NCBI RefSeq assembly: GCF_019195435.1 | Contig: NZ_CP078069.1 | Location: 1,116,001-1,180,000 of the forward strand | Origin: Comamonas sp. NLF-1-9 | GTDB taxonomy: Bacteria; Pseudomonadota; Gammaproteobacteria; Burkholderiales; Burkholderiaceae_C | DNA: 64,000 bases | Direction of reading: 5' to 3' | Program-made: the position numbers and the translations under genes | Shown: positions 17,336 through 25,568 of the stretch, in pieces | How the letters are laid out: every line of letters begins with the position of its first letter | Numbering within the stretch: the first letter of the stretch is position 1 | Notes under the pieces: generated by a model | Told to the model about the DNA's origin: nothing | Seen by the model: the letters and a program-made list of their open reading frames with translations, nothing else | Databases searched by the model: none

Positions 17336-19096
17336 ATGTGGTCACGTCTGCTCAGCTTCGTCGTACTGGCGTTCTGCCTGATGGCAGCACATCTTCCGGC
17401 CTCGGCAACGATCTGGGACTCCGTCCCGGACGAGCAGCTCAAGGCGCTTGAGCTCAGCCGCGACGCAACGCCCAAGGAACTCTTCGACAGCCTCTCCAAG
17501 CGCTACCGCGCGGAGCTGACCAAGGGCAAGCATGCCAAGCTCTGGGAACCCATCCCCATGGACATGTACCTCGCGCCGACGCTGTTCTACAAGGCGCCAG
17601 ACCTGGACATGCAGGTCACGCGCGAGCAGTGCGCGAGCTGCCACAAGGACGTGACGCACGGCTGGGTCGCCTCGTGGGAGAAGAGCGTGCACGCCAACCT
17701 CGACCAGATCCGCGCGCTGCCCGCCGACGACGTGCGCGCCTACAAGAAGGACATCATCTCCGAGGTCGAATCCAACCTGCATTCCCAGGGCCTGCTGGCG
17801 CAAGGCGCCACGCTCAAGGACGTGGGCTGCGCCGACTGCCACATGGGCATAGGCGTGCAGGCCGGCAACCACAAGGACTTGCATCTGCCCGACCGCACGG
17901 TCTGCGGCAGCTGCCACCTGCGCCAGTTCGCCGAAGCCGAATCCGAACGCGACACCCTCACCTGGCCGCAGAAGCAGTGGGACAAGGGCCACCCCTCGCA
18001 CACCGTGGACTACATGGCCAACGTCGAAACCGCCACCTGGGCGGCGCTGCAGCAGCGCGAGGTTGCCGCGAGCTGCACCATGTGCCACACCAACCAGACC
18101 AAGTGCGACAACTGCCACACCCGGCACGAGTTCTCCACCGTGGAGGCGCGCAAACCCGAAGCCTGTGCCACCTGCCACAACGGCGTGGACCACAACGAGT
18201 TCGAGCAGTACATGTTCTCCAAGCATGGCACGCAGTACCAGACGCGCGGCGACTCCTGGGACTGGAACGCGCGCCTTGCCGACCAGAACACCAAGGGCGG
18301 CTTCACCGGCCCCACCTGCCAGGGCTGCCACTTCGAGTACAAGGGGCAGTTCACGCACAACACCGTGCGCAAGGTGCGCTGGGGCTTTCTGCCGTTTCAG
18401 AACATCGTCGACAACCTGGACCACCCCTGGTTCCAGGAGCGCAAGGACGCCTGGGTCAGCACCTGCTCGCAGTGCCATTCGCCGCGCTTTGCCGAGACCT
18501 ACCTGACCATGATGGACAAGGGCATCAAGGAAGGCACCAAACTCGTCGAGGAAACCCGCAAAGTGGTGCAAAAGCTCTACGACGACAAGCTGCTCGTGGG
18601 CCAGAAGACCAACCGCCCCGCCCTGCCCGCGCCGGAGCAGGACGAGCCCGGCGGCTTCTTCTCGCTGTTCTTCGCGCAGAAGAACCAGACCACGCTGGTG
18701 GACCGCACCTTCGCCGAGATGTGGGAGCAGCACGTGGCGCGCTACATGAAGGGTCTTGAGCACGTCAACCCGGGCGGCTGGACCTATTCGCACGGCTGGA
18801 GCGACCTGATCAAGGACCAGGCCATCATCAACGAGCAGGACACCATCCTGCGTGAGAAGGCGCAGCTCGAGCAGCGGGTGCAAAAGCTCGAAGGCAAGGC
18901 CGGCGCCAACGGCAAGCTCTCCTCGCTGGACAACCGCAAGCCGCAGAACCTGCTGGTCAGCCTTGGCGCAGACCCCTTGTATGCCGGTGGCACCCTGGCC
19001 TTCCTGGGCGGCGGGCTGCTGCTCGGTGGACTCGCCGGGCGCCGGCGCGCCCAGCGCGGCGACCAGGGCGACGGCTCGGGCGACGCCGCGCAATGA
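17336..19096 (+). CDS. haoA: Octaheme hydroxylamine oxidoreductase HaoA
   Basis: This is a periplasmic multiheme cytochrome that oxidises hydroxylamine in nitrifiers. After a signal peptide (MWSRLLSFVVLAFCLMAAHL), eight CxxCH sites are present with first Cys at residues 99, 165, 190, 247, 257, 277, 328 and 377. The Tyr in NPGGWTYSHGW (Tyr484) aligns with the tyrosine that crosslinks to the P460 heme in Nitrosomonas HAO, suggesting the oxidative enzyme rather than the reductive type lacking this Tyr. A C-terminal hydrophobic helix (about residues 546-566) followed by RRRAQRG may anchor it. The ATG has an AGGAGG site 5 bases upstream. It is followed by haoB. Confidence 0.93.
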   Translation: MWSRLLSFVVLAFCLMAAHLPASATIWDSVPDEQLKALELSRDATPKELFDSLSKRYRAELTKGKHAKLWEPIPMDMYLAPTLFYKAPDLDMQVTREQCASCHKDVTHGWVASWEKSVHANLDQIRALPADDVRAYKKDIISEVESNLHSQGLLAQGATLKDVGCADCHMGIGVQAGNHKDLHLPDRTVCGSCHLRQFAEAESERDTLTWPQKQWDKGHPSHTVDYMANVETATWAALQQREVAASCTMCHTNQTKCDNCHTRHEFSTVEARKPEACATCHNGVDHNEFEQYMFSKHGTQYQTRGDSWDWNARLADQNTKGGFTGPTCQGCHFEYKGQFTHNTVRKVRWGFLPFQNIVDNLDHPWFQERKDAWVSTCSQCHSPRFAETYLTMMDKGIKEGTKLVEETRKVVQKLYDDKLLVGQKTNRPALPAPEQDEPGGFFSLFFAQKNQTTLVDRTFAEMWEQHVARYMKGLEHVNPGGWTYSHGWSDLIKDQAIINEQDTILREKAQLEQRVQKLEGKAGANGKLSSLDNRKPQNLLVSLGADPLYAGGTLAFLGGGLLLGGLAGRRRAQRGDQGDGSGDAAQ

Positions 19097-19150
19097 GGCC
19101 GGGCCAGTACGTGGCGCGGCCCTGATCCAACCACTCTGGAGGAGCGCAAA

Positions 19151-20188
19151 TTGACCCACCAGCGCCCCCTTGTCGCCCGGCTCGCCATCGTCGGCGGTCT
19201 GGCGCTGATCGCGGCAGCAGCGCTGCTGCTTTGGCGGCACGCAAGTGCTCCGCCCATCTACCACTACGTGCTCGGCGAGCCCCTGGCCGCGTCCGACGCC
19301 GGGGCGCTGTCCGCCTACGCCGAGGCCGGCTACACGCTGCGCCGCGCCAGCGTGCAGGCGCCGCAGCAGGACACGCCACTGGCCACCCTGGACATCGCCG
19401 AAACAAGCGCCGGGCCGCTGCTGGTGAACTGGCAGGCGCGCGTCGACGACCCCTTTCTCACCCTCGCGGTAGCGCCGCAAGACGTGACGGCGCTCGCGCA
19501 GGTGCTCAAGCGCCACGCTGCGCAGGATGCGACGGTGCTCGCCTGGTGGGACAGCTCGCGCCAGTTCAAGACGCTCGCGGGTGTGGACGTCCAGTTCGCC
19601 AGCCACTTGGGCCTGCCGCTCTTCGTGCCGGCGCACTGGAGCGGCAGCCGCGCAAGCGTGGAGGCGATAGAGCGCGCCTTCTGGAGCGGCGACGACGCGG
19701 CAGCGGTCGCCAGCGAGCGTGAACGCTTCCGGCGCTTTGCCGAGGCTCTGGTCTCGCCCGAAGCCGAAGGCATCGCGGCGCTGCGCGCCCTGGCCGGCGA
19801 GGGCAAGCGTCTGGTGCTCGTGCTGCACTGGCGCGACGTCATCCTGCTTGGCCAGATGTTCCCCGACAAGCTCGGCGTGGCCTTCCAGGATTTCGGCGCG
19901 ACCAACGACGTGCACGGCATGGTGCGCCGCGTGCATGCCTGGCTGCAGGAACACAAATACACCGCCTACGGCGTGCTGCAAGGCAGCGGCCAACCTCTGC
20001 GCGCCATCGCGCTCACCGATGAGCCCTCGGGCAATACCCTGGCCGCCCGGCTGCTGCCCTTCATGGGCAACGCCCAGCACGATGTGCAGGGCGCAACCCT
20101 GGTCTATCAGACGGGAGGCTTCTCGGTGTATGAGATCACGCCGTCGAGCCTGGCGAACGCGCCGGTGCAAGAGGCGCGCAAAGGCTGA
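19151..20188 (+). CDS. haoB: HaoB, hydroxylamine oxidation accessory protein
   Basis: HaoB-family proteins are encoded immediately after haoA in nitrifiers and some heterotrophs; their biochemical role is not established. This one has 345 residues: one N-terminal membrane helix (about residues 9-27), then a periplasmic domain with VLAWWDSSRQFKTLAG and LHWRDVILLGQMFPDKLGVAFQDFG. It starts at TTG, supported by a strong GGAGGAG site 6 bases before. It lies 54 bases after haoA in an apparent haoA-haoB-ccmI operon. Confidence 0.85.
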   Translation: MTHQRPLVARLAIVGGLALIAAAALLLWRHASAPPIYHYVLGEPLAASDAGALSAYAEAGYTLRRASVQAPQQDTPLATLDIAETSAGPLLVNWQARVDDPFLTLAVAPQDVTALAQVLKRHAAQDATVLAWWDSSRQFKTLAGVDVQFASHLGLPLFVPAHWSGSRASVEAIERAFWSGDDAAAVASERERFRRFAEALVSPEAEGIAALRALAGEGKRLVLVLHWRDVILLGQMFPDKLGVAFQDFGATNDVHGMVRRVHAWLQEHKYTAYGVLQGSGQPLRAIALTDEPSGNTLAARLLPFMGNAQHDVQGATLVYQTGGFSVYEITPSSLANAPVQEARKG

Positions 20189-20217
20189 GCGGCGCGCGGC
20201 GCACAGGAGAAGAACGA

Positions 20218-21447
20218 ATGCTCGCTTTTGTGGCCCTGGCCGCCGCCATGGTGCTCACCGCATTGCTTGCGGTGCTCTTTCCCCTGCTGCGCCGCAGCCA
20301 GCGTCCGCTGCAGCGCGGCGAGGATCTGGCAGTGCTCGCCGACGGGCTGCGCGAGCTCGATGCGCAGCTGGCCGCGGGCGACGTAGGTGCAGCCGAGCAC
20401 GAGAGGGCGCGCCTCGAGCTGCAGCGCCAGGCGCTGCATGCGGGCCAGGCTGCGCAGGCGCGGGCCCGCTCGAGCCAGCAGGCCAATTGGGCCGTCGCGC
20501 TGGCCACCGCCGTGGTACTTCCACTACTGGCGATTGGCGTCTATTTGACCGTGGGACAGCCGGGCGCAATCCATCCATCCGCACCCGCGGCGCGCAGCGC
20601 AAGCACCGGCGCCGCGCCACACGTCCAGGACGACGCCGCAGTGGCTGCGCTCCAGGCGCGCCTGGCACGCGACGGCGGCGATGCCGAGGGCTGGGTGTTG
20701 CTCGCGCGCTCCTACTACCAGATGGGCCGCATCGACGACGCGCTGAGCGCCTATGGCAAGGCGACCCAGCTCAGCAGCGACAACGCAGACCTCTGGGTCG
20801 AGTACGCCAACACCCTGGCGATCGCGCAGCAGCGCGACCTCTCGGGCGAGCCCACCCGGATGGTGCAGCGGGCGCTCGAGATCGACCCGAACAACTTCAA
20901 CGCGCTGGCCTTCGCGGGCCTGGCGGCATTTCAGCAGAACGACAGAACGGCAGCGCTCGCGCACTGGCAAAAGCTCAAGGCGCTGCTGCCCGCAGACACC
21001 GAAGACGCACGGCGCATCGACAGCCTCATTGCCCGGGCGCGCGGCCAGGCGCCTGCTGCGCCGCTGGCAGCCAGCGCCCAGGCCGCCAAGCAGACCGGCG
21101 ACGCCACCATCCGCGGCACGGTCACGCTCGATGAGCGTCTGCGCAGCCAGGTAGCGGCGGCCGACACGCTGTTCATCTTCGCGCGCGCAAGCGACGGCCC
21201 GCCCATGCCGCTGGCCGCGGTGCGCACGCGCGCCAGTGGCTGGCCGGTCTCGTTCACGCTGGACGACAGCAGTGCCATGGCGCCGGAGATGCGTCTGTCG
21301 CGCTTCGCCCAGGTGAGCGTGGTGGCGCGCGTCTCGCGCCTGGGCACGCCAGCAGCGCAGCCGGGCGACATCGAAGGGCGCGTCGAGCAGGTCGCGCTGG
21401 GCAGCAAGGAAGTGCGCATCGTGCTCGACCGCGTCGTCGAGCGTTGA
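20218..21447 (+). CDS. ccmI: CcmI/CycH-type cytochrome c biogenesis protein with TPR domain
   Basis: CcmI chaperones apocytochrome c to the heme-ligation complex in the inner membrane. Two membrane helices (about residues 2-23 and 92-112) flank a charged loop (LADGLRELDAQLAAGDV). TPR repeats follow (VLLARSYYQMGRIDDALSAYGKA, LWVEYANTLAIAQ), then a C-terminal beta domain typical of CycH (GTVTLDERL ... LFIFARASDGPPMPLAAVR). It begins 29 bases after haoB with a GGAG site. No other ccm genes are nearby, so it probably serves the octaheme HaoA of its own operon. Confidence 0.87.
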   Translation: MLAFVALAAAMVLTALLAVLFPLLRRSQRPLQRGEDLAVLADGLRELDAQLAAGDVGAAEHERARLELQRQALHAGQAAQARARSSQQANWAVALATAVVLPLLAIGVYLTVGQPGAIHPSAPAARSASTGAAPHVQDDAAVAALQARLARDGGDAEGWVLLARSYYQMGRIDDALSAYGKATQLSSDNADLWVEYANTLAIAQQRDLSGEPTRMVQRALEIDPNNFNALAFAGLAAFQQNDRTAALAHWQKLKALLPADTEDARRIDSLIARARGQAPAAPLAASAQAAKQTGDATIRGTVTLDERLRSQVAAADTLFIFARASDGPPMPLAAVRTRASGWPVSFTLDDSSAMAPEMRLSRFAQVSVVARVSRLGTPAAQPGDIEGRVEQVALGSKEVRIVLDRVVER

Positions 21448-21489
21448 GGCCGCACGCGCGCGCCGCATGCGCGCCCGGTGCCCGCGCTC

Positions 21490-22980
21490 CTACGCAAGCG
21501 CCGGCGCCGCTGCCAGCGCGCGGCGCATGCGCAGCAGCGCCTCGCTGATCTCGGTCTCGTCGAGCGCCGCGTAGCCGAGCAATAGCACGCGCTGCAAGGG
21601 GTCCTCGGGCGCGACGTCAAGCATCAGCGCGTTGCCCTTGTCGATGCCGTAGACACCCACGCCCTGGGCGTGCGCCAGCGCCTGAACCTCGTGCGCGCTG
21701 CCCTCGTGGGCCGGCAGATGCACCACCACATGCATGCCGCCTTCGCGCCCGTCAACCCACCATTGCGGCAGAAAGTGCGCAAGCCCCGCGCACAAGTGGT
21801 TGCGCCGGGCCGCATAGGACTGGCGCATGCGCCGCAGATGCTGTGCATAGCCGCCTTCCGAGATGAAGGCCGCAAGCGCCGCCTGCTCCAGCCAGGGCTG
21901 GCAGTTGTTGAGCAAGGCCTTGGCGTGGCAGCTGGGCTCGACCAGATCGGCCGGCAAGACCATGTAGCCAATGCGCAGGCCTGCGCCCAGGCTCTTGGAG
22001 AAGGTGCCCAGATAGATCACCACGTCGTCACGGTCCAGGCTCTTGAGCGCCGGCAGCGGCGTGCCGTCGTAGAAAAAATCGCTGTCGTAGTCGTCCTCGA
22101 CGATGATTCCGCCACTGGCCCGCGCCCAGTCCAGCAGAGCCTGGCGCCGCGGCAAGGACAGCGTGGCCCCGAGCGGGTACTGGTGCGATGGCGTGGTGTA
22201 GACGAGCGCCGCCGCCTCGGGCAGGCGCGCCGGGTCTATGCCTTCGCGGTCCACGCGCACCGGCAGCAGCGCCGCGCCGTGGTTGAGGAAGACATTGGCC
22301 GCACCGCGGTAGCAGGGGTTTTCTACCGCCACCTGCACGCCGGGCTGAATCAGCAGACAGGCCAGCAGATTCAGCCCCTCCTGGATGCCGTTGGTGATGA
22401 CGATGCGCCCCGGCTCGGTAGCGATGCCGCGCGTTGCGCCCACATGCGCGGCGATCGCCACGCGCAAGGCATGCAGGCCTTGCGGGTCGCCGTAGTCGCA
22501 CAAATGGCGCGCGTTGCCGCGCAGCATGCGCACGAGCAACGACTGCCACAGGCGCAGCGGAAAGAGCCGTGCGTCGGGGCGCCCCACCCAGAAGTCGAAC
22601 GGCAGTTCGCTGGCGTGCGGCGGCAGCACCTGGTGGGACTGCACGCGCAGCGCCAGATGGCGTCCCTGGCGCCGCGGCTGTGGTGCGGCGAAGTGGCTGG
22701 GCGCCAGAGGCAAAACCGACGGCCCTTCAGGCAGCGGGCGCTCGCTCACGAAGGTGCCGGCCGGCTCGCGCGCCTCGATCAGACCCTCGGCCACCAGGCG
22801 CGCATACGCGCCCATCACGGTGTTGCGCGAGACCTTGAGGTCGGCGGCCAGTTCACGGCTGGCCGGCATGCGCGCGCCCGGCGCCAGCCGGCCATCCAGA
22901 ATCAGACCGCGGATCTGGCCGGCAATACGCGTTTGCAGGTTCTTGCCCGATGCGCCGTCGAGCCGTATGGGCAGCTGCAT
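21490..22980 (-). CDS. MocR/PdxR-type regulator (GntR winged helix fused to aminotransferase-like domain)
   Basis: An N-terminal GntR winged helix (ELAADLKVSRNTVMGAYARL, residues about 40-75) is fused to a fold-type I PLP domain with IIVEDDYDSDFFYDG and GTFSKSLGAGLRIG, whose Lys is the expected PLP site. MocR regulators commonly sense PLP or amines and act on neighbouring genes. The start at 22980 is chosen over an upstream GTG because AGGAGG lies 5 bases before it. The target is unclear; the six-gene acyl/switch cluster next door is a candidate. Confidence 0.88.
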   Translation of the reverse strand: MQLPIRLDGASGKNLQTRIAGQIRGLILDGRLAPGARMPASRELAADLKVSRNTVMGAYARLVAEGLIEAREPAGTFVSERPLPEGPSVLPLAPSHFAAPQPRRQGRHLALRVQSHQVLPPHASELPFDFWVGRPDARLFPLRLWQSLLVRMLRGNARHLCDYGDPQGLHALRVAIAAHVGATRGIATEPGRIVITNGIQEGLNLLACLLIQPGVQVAVENPCYRGAANVFLNHGAALLPVRVDREGIDPARLPEAAALVYTTPSHQYPLGATLSLPRRQALLDWARASGGIIVEDDYDSDFFYDGTPLPALKSLDRDDVVIYLGTFSKSLGAGLRIGYMVLPADLVEPSCHAKALLNNCQPWLEQAALAAFISEGGYAQHLRRMRQSYAARRNHLCAGLAHFLPQWWVDGREGGMHVVVHLPAHEGSAHEVQALAHAQGVGVYGIDKGNALMLDVAPEDPLQRVLLLGYAALDETEISEALLRMRRALAAAPALA

Positions 22981-23141
22981 GGGTACCTCCTGCACAGTCC
23001 GCCACGCGTGCGCGCAACAGGCCGCGGCGCACGCAGCATCAACTAGCCAATGAACTTCTCCCGTCAGCGCATGTTACATGGCTTGCGCCGCCAAGGCAGC
23101 AGCGGCGCCGCCATGGCTCCATGCGGCTGCGCCGCATGGAC

Positions 23142-23603
23142 CTAGGTCGCAAGCGCAAACACCAGCAGCAACTCGTTGCGCTGCGCCGCGCGCCGGTAGT
23201 GCATGGCGCGGGTGTAGTGGCGCATCAGGCGCAGGCCGTGCCCGCCGGGCACCGCCTCTTCAAGCGACGCGGCAAGCCCGGGGCTTGCCTGGCGCGTGGG
23301 GTCAAAGGGCGCTCCGTCATCGGCTACCAGCAGGCCGACTCCGCCGCCAAGCCGGCCAAACGCCAGCCATACCTGCGCCGGTGCGCCGCCCGGCGTGCGC
23401 GCATTGGCGGTGACGTTGGCCAGCGCCTCGTCCGCGCACAGGCCGACGACAAAGCCCAGTTGCGCCGGCAAGGCCAGTTCTTCACACAATGCCTCCAGCC
23501 AGGCGAGCGACGCGGCCAGCGCCTTCGGGCCGCTGCCCGGGGCCAGCTCGTGCGGGGCCTGCTGCCAGGCCGGCCAGGGCTCGGAAGGGGTGCGGTCCGT
23601 CAT
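23142..23603 (-). CDS. RsbW-like anti-sigma factor / serine kinase (HATPase_c)
   Basis: This is a single small GHKL ATPase domain of 153 residues with an N-box-like helix GLCADEALANVTANA, a G1-like box LLVADDGAPFDP and a lid with VPGGHGLRLMRHYT. It belongs to the RsbW/SpoIIAB type that binds a sigma factor or other target and phosphorylates a STAS partner. A STAS gene lies 42 bases upstream on the same strand, forming a classic partner-switch pair. No sigma factor is encoded beside them. Confidence 0.83.
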   Translation of the reverse strand: MTDRTPSEPWPAWQQAPHELAPGSGPKALAASLAWLEALCEELALPAQLGFVVGLCADEALANVTANARTPGGAPAQVWLAFGRLGGGVGLLVADDGAPFDPTRQASPGLAASLEEAVPGGHGLRLMRHYTRAMHYRRAAQRNELLLVFALAT

Positions 23604-23645
23604 GTGAATACCGCGTGGCGGGGCCAGGCAAGCGGGTGCTGCGCG

Positions 23646-23978
23646 CTAGAACTTGGCGAGCGCATCCTGGCGCGTGGCCTGCACGTCCAGAATGGCCAGG
23701 AAGCCGCTGATCTCGAACACCTCGCGCACATGCGGCTGCATCGCGCACAGCACCAGGCGCCCGCCCTCCTGCTTCATGCGTTTGGCCAGCACCAGCACCA
23801 GGCGCAGGCCGGCGCTGGAGATGTAGTTGAGCCCGGCAAAGTCCAGCACCAGCTTGCGCGCACCGCCATCGACCAGAGCCAGCAGCCGCGTTTCCGCTTC
23901 GGCCGCATTGGCGCTGTTGATCTGCCCTTGCAGCGGCACGATGGTGGCCGTGGCGGTGGTCTCGGGAACGATATCCAT
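23646..23978 (-). CDS. STAS-domain anti-sigma factor antagonist (RsbV-like)
   Basis: This is a single STAS domain of 110 residues (IVPLQGQINSANAAEAETRL, then KLVLDFAGLNYISSAGLRLV). The Ser54/Ser55 pair in YISSAG corresponds to the serine phosphorylated by the RsbW kinase. It is the first gene of a divergent unit STAS - HATPase, so it is the natural antagonist of the neighbouring kinase. Confidence 0.88.
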   Translation of the reverse strand: MDIVPETTATATIVPLQGQINSANAAEAETRLLALVDGGARKLVLDFAGLNYISSAGLRLVLVLAKRMKQEGGRLVLCAMQPHVREVFEISGFLAILDVQATRQDALAKF

Positions 23979-24283
23979 GGATGTAGGCCTCTCGGGGCGC
24001 GCAGCCTGGGCCGGCGCAGTGCGGATTGCGCAGATGATAGCGCCCGCCACCCGCCCTGCCTGCCCGCGCCCTTGATCCGCCTGCCCAAGCGCCCCGCCCG
24101 CACCGGCTGCCTGGCCGACAGGATCAACACCGGCACCAGCGCCGGCCAGTCCTTGGTGCGTCTGCATTTCGGGCATTGAAGCGCGCGCGCCCGCCGCCTG
24201 CCGCCGGCGCACGCGCACGCACGGTGCAGGCTAGACTGCGCCCAACCAGGGCCCGCCAGAGGCCTTGCCACGGAGACAACACC
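23979..24283. other. 305-bp divergent intergenic region between the switch pair and the LuxE-like gene
   Basis: This region should hold the two divergent promoters of the cluster. On the minus strand a TATCAT-like -10 lies near 24032-24037; on the plus strand a TAGACT-like -10 lies near 24231-24237. Neither has a convincing -35, as might be expected if an alternative sigma factor is used. I see no operator palindrome and no gene. Confidence 0.4.
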
Positions 24284-25453
24284 ATGCGAGTCGATTGCAC
24301 TGCCAGTGCGCAGTCCGAGCTTGCCGCGCCGCCCAGCGTGCAGCAGTTTTGCGAGATCACCACGCCTTATTTGCCCGAAACGGACAGCGAGGCCGCCTTC
24401 ATCACCGCCATGCGCGACATCACGCGCTGGCACCAGCAGCGCTCGCCCTGGTACGCGCGGCTGCTGGCCCAGCACCAGGTGGACGTCGATGCGCTGACCA
24501 CGCTCGAGAGTCTGATTGCGCTGCCGCCGGTGCATGCCAACTTCTTCAAGCAGCATGAGATCCTGAGCGTGCCCGAAGACGCCATCACGCTGCACCTGAC
24601 CTCATCGGGCACCACCGGGCAGAAGTCGCAGATGTTCTTTGACGCCTTCACCATAGGGCACGGGCGGCGCATGGCCGACGACTGCATGCAGGCGCGCGGC
24701 ATGGTCAGCAGCGCGCCCGCGCACTACCTGGTCAACGCCTATGAACCCTACGACGGCCTGCGCGTGGGTACCTCCAACACCAACCAGTACCTGATGCGCT
24801 ACGCCCCGGCGGCCGAGGTGTTCTGGACGCTGCGCGCGCTCGGTCAGGGCCAGCACGAGTTCGACGCCTTTGGCGCCGTGGCCCGGCTCCAGCGCTGGGC
24901 TGAGGGCAGCACGCCGGTGCGCATCATCGGCTTTCCGGCCTTCCTGCATTTCACGCTGCAGCGGCTGGAAAAAATGGGCATCGCGCCGCTGCAACTGGCG
25001 CCGGGCAGCGCCGTCATCCTGGGCGGCGGCTGGAAGGGCCATGCCGACCAGGCCATCGCCAAGGAGGCGATGCACGCCAGCATCACGCGCCAGCTGGGCA
25101 TCGCCAGCGAGCGCATCGTGGAGACCTTCGGCTCGGTCGAGCACAGCATCCCCTACACCAGTTGCAGCCACCATCACCTGCATCAGCCCACCTGGTCACG
25201 CGTGCTGGTGCGCGACGTGGCCACGCTCAGGCCGCTGGCGCACGGGCAAGCGGGCTTTTTGTCCTTTCTCTCGCCCTACATCACCAGCGTGCCGGCGCAC
25301 AGCGTGGTGATGGGCGACCTGGGCGTGCTGCACGCTGCGAGCAGTTGCGCCTGTGGCACGCCCACCCCCTGGTTCGAGATTCTGGGGCGTGCAGGCACCT
25401 CCTCGAACAAGAGCTGCGCGGCGGCGGCGGCGGAGCTGCTGCCTTCGGGCTGA
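24284..25453 (+). CDS. LuxE-like acyl-protein synthetase
   Basis: LuxE-family enzymes activate fatty acids as acyl-AMP and transfer the acyl group via cysteine. This 389-residue protein has the adenylation loop LTSSGTTGQKSQ, the central RIIGFPAFLHFTL and ETFGSVEHSIPYTSC, and the C-terminal cysteine block SSCACGTPTPWFEILGR, where the acylated cysteine is expected. It opens the plus-strand arm of the cluster and precedes a LuxC-domain fusion. No luciferase genes (luxAB) are present, so light production is not implied. A GGAG site precedes the ATG. Confidence 0.83.
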   Translation: MRVDCTASAQSELAAPPSVQQFCEITTPYLPETDSEAAFITAMRDITRWHQQRSPWYARLLAQHQVDVDALTTLESLIALPPVHANFFKQHEILSVPEDAITLHLTSSGTTGQKSQMFFDAFTIGHGRRMADDCMQARGMVSSAPAHYLVNAYEPYDGLRVGTSNTNQYLMRYAPAAEVFWTLRALGQGQHEFDAFGAVARLQRWAEGSTPVRIIGFPAFLHFTLQRLEKMGIAPLQLAPGSAVILGGGWKGHADQAIAKEAMHASITRQLGIASERIVETFGSVEHSIPYTSCSHHHLHQPTWSRVLVRDVATLRPLAHGQAGFLSFLSPYITSVPAHSVVMGDLGVLHAASSCACGTPTPWFEILGRAGTSSNKSCAAAAAELLPSG

Positions 25454-25469
25454 GGCCTGCCTCTCTCGA

Positions 25470-25533
25470 AAATTTGAATGAAAAGCGGCCAGAACGCTTG
25501 CCACACAAGCGCACGCAGCTATTGATTTTGATA
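25470..25533 (-). repeat. Dispersed ATAGCTGC/GCGCTTG repeat, copy C
   Basis: Read on the minus strand this matches copy A at 13399: AATAGCTGC, GCGCTTG, a GCGTT-like segment and GGCCGCTTTT. It fills most of the gap between the LuxE-like gene and the LuxC fusion gene. Confidence 0.6.
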
Positions 25534-25568
25534 CACCCCGGAACCCGCGATTGCAAGGACACCGTGCC

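Noticed and set aside
17336..19096. Pentaheme nitrite reductase NrfA or a reductive octaheme enzyme
   Set aside because: There are eight CxxCH sites, no CxxCK active-site motif, and the Tyr of the P460 crosslink is kept, followed by haoB.
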